Of a stretch of DNA of 11,948 nt, positions 7,599 to 11,948 are shown piece after piece (within the stretch, counting starts at the first letter, position 1; every line of letters begins with the position of its first letter). Both the position numbers and the translations under genes were made by a program. The notes beneath the pieces are model-generated. The model made no database searches. It was not told the DNA's origin and worked only from the letters and a program-made list of their open reading frames with translations. Source of the DNA: CAVPOO01 sp963707015 (GTDB taxonomy: Bacteria; Pseudomonadota; Gammaproteobacteria; Thiohalobacterales; Thiohalobacteraceae); NCBI GenBank assembly GCA_963707015.1, contig CAVPOO010000020.1, forward strand, positions 1 through 11,948, given 5' to 3'.

Positions 7599-8699
7599 AT
7601 GATCGATCATTCGAATGCTGCCCGCAATCATGCTCGGACGCTTGTCCTGATGCTGTGGAGCGGTGCCTGCGGATTGGGTGTGGCCGCACTGCCAGGGATC
7701 GTCCACGCGACTGCCTGCGGTGACACCCTGACGGCTGGACAGGTGCTCGACCATTCTCTGCTCGAGTGCAATGTGTTTCCAGCGCTGACTATCGAGGGAC
7801 CGGGGAGCTTCGATCTCAACGGCCATACGATTTCCTGCGCCCTGCCTGAGGACGGTACGCTGACGGGTACGGGAATTAGGGTGACCGGATCCGGGGCGAG
7901 TATCCATCACGGCACCATTGAGAACTGTGACCGGGGTGTGGTCGTCGGCGGTGACGGCCAGCACCTGCTGAGGAAGCTGACCGTGAAATCCCCGGAGGTA
8001 ACAAACGACGCGGGCAATATTTACAACAATGGGATCGCCTTCCACGGGTTGAGCAGCCGTAACCGATTTGTCCGAAACAAGGTTATTCGATACGCGGGGG
8101 AAGGGTTCAGGCTGGACGACAAGGATTCAGCCAACGACAATGTTCTTAGCCTCAATCTGGTGACAGAAAGTGCAAATCACGCCTTTCGGGTGAGCGGCGG
8201 ACAGCGCAACCTGTTCCTGGCAAATGTTGCCCGCACTAACACGGGACCCAAAGGCGGAAAGGTCCAGGGGGAAGGGTTCAGGTCGCAGGACCGCGGCACC
8301 AGTTTCATTGCCAACATGGCGATTGGGAATGGCGACGAAGGATTCCGTCTGCGCGACGCAGCGGCAACGCAAAACCTGCTGATCGGCAACACCGCAAGAG
8401 GGAACGGTTTGGATCCCTGCGATCTGGCTGCAGACGACGCGAATCCTGGCATCGCCATTACGGGCGGTAGTTCAGGTAACTGGGTAATCTACAATACGGT
8501 GGATGGCAACTGCGTCGGCCTCTTTGTCAACACGTTGTCAGTCGGGAATTGGATCGCCAGGAATACCGCCCTGAATAATGCACTCATCGACGCGGCCGAT
8601 GGCAACTCGAACTGCGACATGAACGCATGGCTTGGCAACGAGTTCAACACCAGCGCAGTGGGTCCTATGTTCAACGAGGACCCAGGTTGCATCCAGTAA
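7599..8699 (+). CDS. Secreted right-handed parallel beta-helix protein
   Basis: 366 residues. The ATG at 7599 is preceded by a perfect GGAGGT with 5-nt spacing; the frame extends to an ATG at 7539 without a ribosome site. The N-terminus is hydrophilic for 13 residues, then hydrophobic (TLVLMLWSGACGLGVAALPG), with likely cleavage after VHA (37) or ATA (39). The mature protein starts CGDTLTAGQVLDHSLLEC, and FDLNGHTISC (71-80) is the typical entry to NosD/pectate-lyase-like beta-helices. Many short turns follow with Asn/Gly ladders (NRFVRNKVIRYAGEGFRLDD; NLFLANVARTN; NLLIGNTARGNG; NWVIYNTVDGN; NWIARNTALNN), i.e. about 9-10 PbH1-type coils. A GEGFR/DEGFR motif recurs at 167, 224 and 246. Catalytic lyase residues cannot be identified, so a binding or structural role is as likely as carbohydrate cleavage. 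Confidence 0.8.
   Translation: MIDHSNAARNHARTLVLMLWSGACGLGVAALPGIVHATACGDTLTAGQVLDHSLLECNVFPALTIEGPGSFDLNGHTISCALPEDGTLTGTGIRVTGSGASIHHGTIENCDRGVVVGGDGQHLLRKLTVKSPEVTNDAGNIYNNGIAFHGLSSRNRFVRNKVIRYAGEGFRLDDKDSANDNVLSLNLVTESANHAFRVSGGQRNLFLANVARTNTGPKGGKVQGEGFRSQDRGTSFIANMAIGNGDEGFRLRDAAATQNLLIGNTARGNGLDPCDLAADDANPGIAITGGSSGNWVIYNTVDGNCVGLFVNTLSVGNWIARNTALNNALIDAADGNSNCDMNAWLGNEFNTSAVGPMFNEDPGCIQ
8096..8111 (+). repeat. 16-bp direct repeat, copy 1 (within the beta-helix gene)
   Basis: GGGGGAAGGGTTCAGG is repeated exactly at 8267-8282, 171 bp (57 codons) downstream and in the same frame. Both copies encode GEGFR. This points to duplication of a multi-coil block inside the beta-helix. Confidence 0.6.
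8267..8282 (+). repeat. 16-bp direct repeat, copy 2 (within the beta-helix gene)
   Basis: Exact copy of the bases at 8096-8111, encoding GEGFR at residues 224-228 of the beta-helix protein. Confidence 0.6.
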
Positions 8700-8753
8700 C
8701 AAGGCCGGACTGCTCTGACTGACGGGGAACAGCAACCGGAATGGGGCAGGGGC

Positions 8754-8761
8754 CACTGAAC
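8754..8761. repeat. Left target-site duplication
   Basis: CACTGAAC directly abuts the left terminal inverted repeat and is matched by CACTGAAC at 8957-8964. Including one more base on each side gives a 9-bp duplication with one mismatch that is flush with both ends of the element. Confidence 0.5.
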
Positions 8762-8955
8762 CGAATGGCACTTACTTAGGTCGAAATGTAGGGTGGGTTA
8801 GCGCTCTTTGCGTAACCCACCAGGCGTTGCGAAGCAACACGATGAATATTTGATGGGTGCCTGCCGGCACATCTGGTGGGTTACGGCACAAACTGCGTGC
8901 CTAACCCACCCTACACCCTACATGATTATGCAACCGCCGAAGTGAGTGCCATTCG
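8762..8955. mobile_element. MITE-like element with 16-bp terminal inverted repeats
   Basis: CGAATGGCACTTACTT (8762-8777) and AAGTGAGTGCCATTCG (8940-8955) are inverted copies with 15 of 16 positions matching. The element is 194 bp, has no coding capacity, and is flanked by an 8-9 bp direct repeat, all hallmarks of a non-autonomous transposon moved in trans by a transposase. Inside sits a second, strongly palindromic unit. The transposase family is not identifiable by eye; an 8-9 bp duplication is compatible with several IS families. It lies between the beta-helix gene and a decayed secreted-protein gene. Confidence 0.6.
8787..8922. repeat. Nested palindromic repeat (REP-like, GGTGGGTTA/TAACCCACC)
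   Basis: The ends TGTAGGGTGGGTTAG (8787-8801) and CTAACCCACCCTACA (8901-8915) are perfect 15-bp inverted copies; CCCTACA is then repeated in tandem (8909-8915, 8916-8922). Each side also folds alone: GGTGGGTTA 8792-8800 with TAACCCACC 8813-8821, and GGTGGGTTA 8875-8883 with TAACCCACC 8902-8910 (plus an inner GGCAC/GTGCC). Two small hairpins lie between them: GTTGC-GAA-GCAAC (8826-8838) and GTGCC-TGCC-GGCAC (8857-8870). From memory this sequence type is widespread between genes in proteobacteria. Confidence 0.75.
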
Positions 8956-8956
8956 T

Positions 8957-8964
8957 CACTGAAC
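8957..8964. repeat. Right target-site duplication
   Basis: CACTGAAC, one base after the right terminal inverted repeat, matches the left copy at 8754-8761. Confidence 0.5.
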
Positions 8965-9048
8965 TTGTCTTGATCTGAATGACTGCTTGCAGTATTAAAT
9001 GGAAGACACGACGGAACGGAGAGGGCATCCAGGAATGGGAGAGGAATA

Positions 9049-9285
9049 ATGAAGGGCAGGTTTATCGGCAGTGTCGCCGCGATTGGCTTGTTCTGGGTTG
9101 GACAGACGCCCGCCGTAACGCTGACGGAGTGGGGAACTACAGTCAGCGCATCCAGTGCAGATTGCACGGTTCTCATCTTATGCGCACAGTAATCCTCTGC
9201 TTTGCGGATCAACTGACGCTGTCGGTTCAGGCGCTGCTTTGGCTGGCGCGGCGGCTGAGCGGAAACCAATGCGTGGGCTATTAAC
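9049..9285 (+). pseudogene. Frameshifted remnant of a small secreted protein
   Basis: An ATG at 9049 with a strong GGGAGAGGAA site opens a 47-codon frame ending at TAA 9190-9192. It begins with a plausible signal peptide (MKGRFIGSVAAIGLFWVGQT) followed by PAVTLTEWGTTVSASSADC. In the next frame, from about 9165 to 9285, a second protein-like stretch reads FSSYAHSNPLLCGSTDAVGS then GAALAGAAAERKPM. The two join well if one base has been lost or gained near 9160-9175. The 3' end is lost where the sequence runs into the minus-strand gene. The family is not recognised. The alternative is that the 47-codon frame is an intact tiny secreted peptide. Confidence 0.4.
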
Positions 9286-9594
9286 TCAATCATGGATCGC
9301 GCCATTTCCGGAAGCGGTGATGGTGCATCCGGCCTTACCCAAGGCCCGTGCCGAAGCGTCTAAATAGGCCCGGGCGGCCTGACGGACCTGAGCGGCTGCC
9401 TGCGGCGTGAGGCGGGCGACGCCATGGACGATGAAGTCCCGGGGATCATCGTGGGTAAGTTTGGCGATCTGCTGCGCCAGTTCGGTCTCGGGGATCGCCA
9501 ATACCACGCTGTCCCAAAGAGGCGCCGAGAGATATTCTCCCTCCGCGCCGCAACCTGCCACGATCATGTCATCAGGGCCCATGCGCTGCCCCAT
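9286..9594 (-). CDS. Hypothetical protein, 102 residues
   Basis: The start ATG (complement of 9592-9594) follows GGGGAGGG with a 7-nt spacer, a strong ribosome site; a second ATG lies four codons in. The protein is compact and looks genuine: IVAGCGAEGEYLSAPLWDSV (11-30), then IPETELAQQIAKLTHDDPRD (34-53), FIVHGVARLTP, and a helical Ala-rich segment (AAAQVRQAARAYLDASARAL, 66-85). It has no signal peptide or membrane segment, so it is cytosolic. I do not recognise the family. It is the only apparently intact gene on this strand, and no promoter is evident in the bases before it. Confidence 0.55.
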   Translation of the reverse strand: MGQRMGPDDMIVAGCGAEGEYLSAPLWDSVVLAIPETELAQQIAKLTHDDPRDFIVHGVARLTPQAAAQVRQAARAYLDASARALGKAGCTITASGNGAIHD

Positions 9595-9820
9595 TCAACG
9601 TCCCTCCCCGCTTTGAGCCAGTGTAAGGCCTAAGGCAATAGTGCCCCCCGGTGCGACGCCACGGTAGTGAATGGCGCGCTTCCAGCGGTAACCGCGCATT
9701 GGCTATACCTACCGAGCCATGATTTTCTCATTGGGCAGAAACCGACCCGGACGTTAGTGGTGTTTGAGCGAACGGAAGGAAAGTAACCGGACTTGGCCTT
9801 TTCTCCCATTCCTATCAGTT

Positions 9821-9849
9821 GTGGTAGCCGAAAGCAAAACGGCAACCAC
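9821..9849. promoter_or_regulatory. Inverted repeat upstream of the sigma-54 promoter, possible activator site
   Basis: GTGGTAGCCG (9821-9830) and CGGCAACCAC (9840-9849) are inverted copies with one mismatch, 9 nt apart. The centre is about 115 bp before the -12 element at 9950-9951, within the usual distance for an enhancer-binding protein. No T run follows, so a terminator is less likely. The rest of 9610-9930 shows no gene I would defend. Confidence 0.3.
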
Positions 9850-9936
9850 TGCTGGCGTTATAGGGTGAGATGATCGATTTGCAGCATCGGCGAGATTGCC
9901 GCAGTTCAGACCGAATCGCGGTTGCCTATTGCGCTT

Positions 9937-9952
9937 AGGCATGATCCTTGCT
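9937..9952 (+). promoter_or_regulatory. Sigma-54 (RpoN)-type promoter
   Basis: AGGCATGATCCTTGCT has GG at 9938-9939 and GC at 9950-9951, exactly ten bases apart, and differs from the TGGCAYG-N4-TTGCW consensus only at the first base. Transcription would begin near 9963, about 83 nt before the PA2779-family gene. Sigma-54 promoters need an enhancer-binding activator, which is not encoded in this window. Confidence 0.55.
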
Positions 9953-10045
9953 TCCAATAATGGAGCTACGTGACTCAATTTCTTAGCCTTCGGCGCCGAG
10001 ACTGGGGTCATGGTCGAAAAATCGCGTTAACACGGGAGACAATCA

Positions 10046-10426
10046 ATGGAGCGGATATTCGCCAAACGAATTATGGTAGGGATACTGAGTTTCAGCCTGT
10101 TGGGAGCCAGCCTGACATCAGCGAGCTATGCCGGCATCATCGGTACCCAAACGCTGGTCGAGACCCAGCAAAAGGGTGACGCACGAGCCCGGGTCGAGAA
10201 ATTCATCTCGCAGGATAGCGTACAGGCCCAGCTCATCGCACTCGGTGCTGACCCCGCGGACGTCCAGGAGCGGGTTGCCGCGCTCACCGAAGAAGAGCTG
10301 CGCGAGCTGAATCAGAACATAGACACCATGCCGGCCGGAGGAATTCTGGCCCTTATCGGCCTTGTCTTTGTCGTGTTACTCATTCTCGAACTAACCGGCA
10401 CGATTGACATCTTCAAGAAGGCCTAA
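10046..10426 (+). CDS. PA2779 family protein
   Basis: 126 residues. The N-terminal hydrophobic segment (VGILSFSLLGASLTS) ends in SYA-G at about residue 29, a signal-peptide-like end. GIIGTQTLVETQQKGDARARV (30-50) is followed by a soluble helical part, VEKFISQDSVQAQLIALGAD and PADVQERVAALTEEELRELN, then NIDTMPAGG and one transmembrane helix (ILALIGLVFVVLLILELTG, about 100-118) with a short KK-containing tail. This order, and the (V/I)GT start with the MPAGG-membrane segment, is characteristic of the PA2779 family, whose function is unknown. GGGAG lies upstream of the ATG. The next gene starts 5 bp after the stop, matching the conserved PA2779-PA2778 neighbourhood, so the two proteins probably work together at the inner membrane or periplasm. 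Confidence 0.88.
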   Translation: MERIFAKRIMVGILSFSLLGASLTSASYAGIIGTQTLVETQQKGDARARVEKFISQDSVQAQLIALGADPADVQERVAALTEEELRELNQNIDTMPAGGILALIGLVFVVLLILELTGTIDIFKKA

Positions 10427-10431
10427 CCCAC

Positions 10432-11484
10432 GTGCACCCTATCCACATCAGGCTCGCTGGCCTGATGGTGGTGGCAGTCTGGCTACTAGCGGGCGGCTGC
10501 GCAAGCCACCGTCCCGGCCTCGAGGCGTACCTGAACGACACCAATATTCCGTCCACGCTGGAACTGCAGGACACTCCATTCTTTCCCCAGAAAGAATACC
10601 AGTGCGGGCCTGCGGCCCTGGGAACAGTGCTGGCGGCGTCAGGCATTGCTGTCAGCCCGGACGAATTAACAGGAAAGGTCTATCTACCCGAGCGCCGCGG
10701 CAGCTTGCAGTTGGAACTTATCGCGACCAGCCGCCGCTACGCCCGCCTACCGTATGTGCTCGACGGTAAACTGACCGCCATCCTCGCGGAGCTTGCCAGC
10801 GGCCGTCCGGTATTGATTCTGCAAAACCTGGGACTGGCCAGTTATCCAATATGGCATTACGCGGTGGTGGTCGGGTTTGATTCCTCCCACGATGAAATCA
10901 TCCTGCGCTCCGGTGACCGCAAGCGACTCACCGTGAGCACGCGCAAGTTCATGCGCAGCTGGGAACTGGCGGATTACTGGGCGCTCGTGGTTCTGCGCCC
11001 GAGCGAAATGCCGGCCTCGCCTGATGAAGCCCGCTACTTGTCGGCCATCGCCGCACTGGAGTCGGCCGGTCAAGCTGAATCTGCGGCGCTCTTCTACGCC
11101 ACAGTACTATCCCGCTGGCCGGATAATACCCTGGCCCTGTTCGGCACAGGCAACAGTCATTATGCACAGCATGATAGGAAGGCAGCGGAAGCTACCTATC
11201 GGCGATTACTGGTGCTCCAGCCCGATCATGCGGCCGCCCGCAACAATTATGCGCACGTGCTGGCCGAACGCGGCTGCCATGACGTGGCTCTTACTGAAAT
11301 TGATACAGGACTGGCCGATATGGATCGTGACGACCCCTTGCGGGACCACCTCCTCGATACCCGCGCTGCAATCCTCAACAGCGATGTCGTAGTGGGTGCG
11401 ACAAAAATGGCTTGTCCGGCTCCAGTGTCGGCACCGAATGCTTCGAGGACTGCACCACGTCATGCAGGAATCAGCACGAGATGA
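10432..11484 (+). CDS. PA2778 family C39-like cysteine peptidase lipoprotein with TPRs
   Basis: 350 residues from a GTG start, with AAGAAGG about 10 nt upstream. The lipobox is LAGGC with Cys23 as the lipidation site. The papain-like C39 domain covers about residues 45-190: TPFFPQKEYQCGPAALGTVL places the catalytic Cys at 58 with a Gln at 53 or 57 for the oxyanion hole; WHYAVVVGFD gives the catalytic His at 142; RSGD at 159-162 offers the third residue. Residues 195-310 contain TPR-like helices (ALFYATVLSRWPDNTLALFG; ATYRRLLVLQPDHAAARNNY). Predicted to cleave a peptide or act as a processing protease in the periplasm, anchored to a membrane; no substrate is evident. The last 30 residues (after about 318) are low in recognisable structure and may be a divergent or frameshifted end. 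Co-transcribed with the PA2779-family gene. Confidence 0.88.
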   Translation: MHPIHIRLAGLMVVAVWLLAGGCASHRPGLEAYLNDTNIPSTLELQDTPFFPQKEYQCGPAALGTVLAASGIAVSPDELTGKVYLPERRGSLQLELIATSRRYARLPYVLDGKLTAILAELASGRPVLILQNLGLASYPIWHYAVVVGFDSSHDEIILRSGDRKRLTVSTRKFMRSWELADYWALVVLRPSEMPASPDEARYLSAIAALESAGQAESAALFYATVLSRWPDNTLALFGTGNSHYAQHDRKAAEATYRRLLVLQPDHAAARNNYAHVLAERGCHDVALTEIDTGLADMDRDDPLRDHLLDTRAAILNSDVVVGATKMACPAPVSAPNASRTAPRHAGISTR

Positions 11485-11948
11485 TGTTCTTGCTACTCTA
11501 ACCCGGATTTACGGGCGCAACTCATTGGCCATATGGCCGCATCACCGTCCATCATGTTCGGCAAACGCGTGCCACAAGACTGCTTCAGGGATGTATGGGA
11601 ACGTCCGTGATTGCTGCAACTAAGACTTACGCATGAAGGCGATGAATGTCTTTCTGTGGCCGAACCTCGCCGTTCATTGGAGGTTCAAACCCATTGCGAG
11701 GGTGATCAGCGGTCACTGTGCGCGGCAACAACGATAGCCACGGTCGTATCGGTATCGAGGCGCCGCCCGATGTTCATGTCGTCCGGGGAGAATCGCTCCT
11801 AAGGGAAGAACTCGTGGAGTCGCAGTAGTATCAGTGAATACCGGTTCATGATATACAAGCCCGCGGGCTCACATAAAAACTGTTAGGCTGTACTGAATGG
11901 TGAACCCGGATACGTTTTAACCAGATCACCTTTCGTAGCGGAGGCCTT
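11485..11948. other. Gene-poor end of the window
   Basis: No intact gene is convincing here. Apart from the minus-strand remnant above, it contains the 12-bp perfect palindrome AGCCCGCGGGCT at 11858-11869, which is not followed by a T run on either strand. Short frames on the + strand (for example from the ATG at 11634) lack ribosome sites and recognisable protein character. Confidence 0.4.
11706..11849 (-). pseudogene. Possible decayed small gene with an in-frame amber stop
   Basis: On the minus strand an ATG (complement of 11847-11849) opens a frame that reads MNRYSLILLRLHEFFP, then TAG at 11799-11801, and continues in the same frame as ERFSPDDMNIGRRLDTDTTV and AIVVAAHSDR to a TGA at 11706-11708. 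The second part looks protein-like. There is no ribosome site before the ATG. It may be a gene remnant or chance. Confidence 0.2.

Noticed and set aside
8976..8991. TGAATGACTGCTTGCA as a second sigma-54 promoter
   Set aside because: The TTGCA part fits, but the invariant GG of the -24 element is GA and the neighbouring bases do not match.
9630..9845. 71-codon open frame on the minus strand
   Set aside because: No ribosome site or recognisable domain, and it overlaps the palindrome and other non-coding-looking sequence.
11681..11692. AGGTTCAAACCC as the T-arm of a tRNA
   Set aside because: The flanking bases do not form the five-pair T stem, and no D-arm or anticodon arm can be drawn upstream.
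11858..11869. AGCCCGCGGGCT palindrome as an intrinsic terminator
   Set aside because: A perfect palindrome leaves no proper loop, and no T run follows on either strand.
1..11948. CRISPR array, rRNA genes, integrase or phage genes
   Set aside because: No regularly spaced direct repeats, no conserved rRNA blocks and no recombinase or capsid-type proteins were seen on either strand.

Overview
The window is GC-rich DNA from a Gram-negative proteobacterium, most likely a gammaproteobacterium. The clues are three lipoprotein signal sequences, Sec-type exported proteins, a PA2779/PA2778 gene pair (named after Pseudomonas aeruginosa neighbours), a sigma-54-type promoter, and a GGTGGGTTA/TAACCCACC palindromic repeat of a kind I recall from proteobacterial genomes. 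Assignment below class level is not possible by eye. Nearly every protein is predicted to be exported or membrane-bound.

Region 1 (60-6319) is a compact four-gene block on the + strand: (i) a 935-residue secreted protein with seven FG-GAP repeats, which is a complete integrin-alpha-like beta-propeller, plus C-terminal Ig-like domains; (ii) a polytopic GT-C-type membrane protein with a short TPR-like tail, resembling TMTC O-mannosyltransferases; (iii) a small secreted cysteine-rich protein with an HExxH zinc-protease motif; (iv) a lipoprotein with a HEAT-like segment, a YPGA-type domain and a coiled coil. Gene junctions are a 4-bp ATGA overlap (ii/iii) and a 4-bp gap (iii/iv). The layout suggests one cell-envelope module; a role for the GT-C protein in glycosylating the propeller protein is speculation.

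Region 2 (6320-7598) holds a minus-strand gene remnant, then a good sigma-70-type promoter whose spacer and -10 carry a perfect 7-bp inverted repeat (a likely repressor site). It drives a 181-residue lipoprotein with a DPC...CNY pattern like DUF3558 proteins.

Region 3 (7599-9600) holds a secreted right-handed beta-helix protein, then a roughly 195-bp MITE-like element with 16-bp terminal inverted repeats and a probable target duplication, enclosing a nested palindromic repeat. After it come a frameshifted remnant of a secreted protein and a 102-residue hypothetical gene on the minus strand.

Region 4 (9601-11948) holds a sigma-54-type promoter with an upstream palindrome, followed by the PA2779-family membrane protein and the PA2778-family C39-like cysteine peptidase lipoprotein with TPRs. 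The last 460 bases carry no convincing intact gene.
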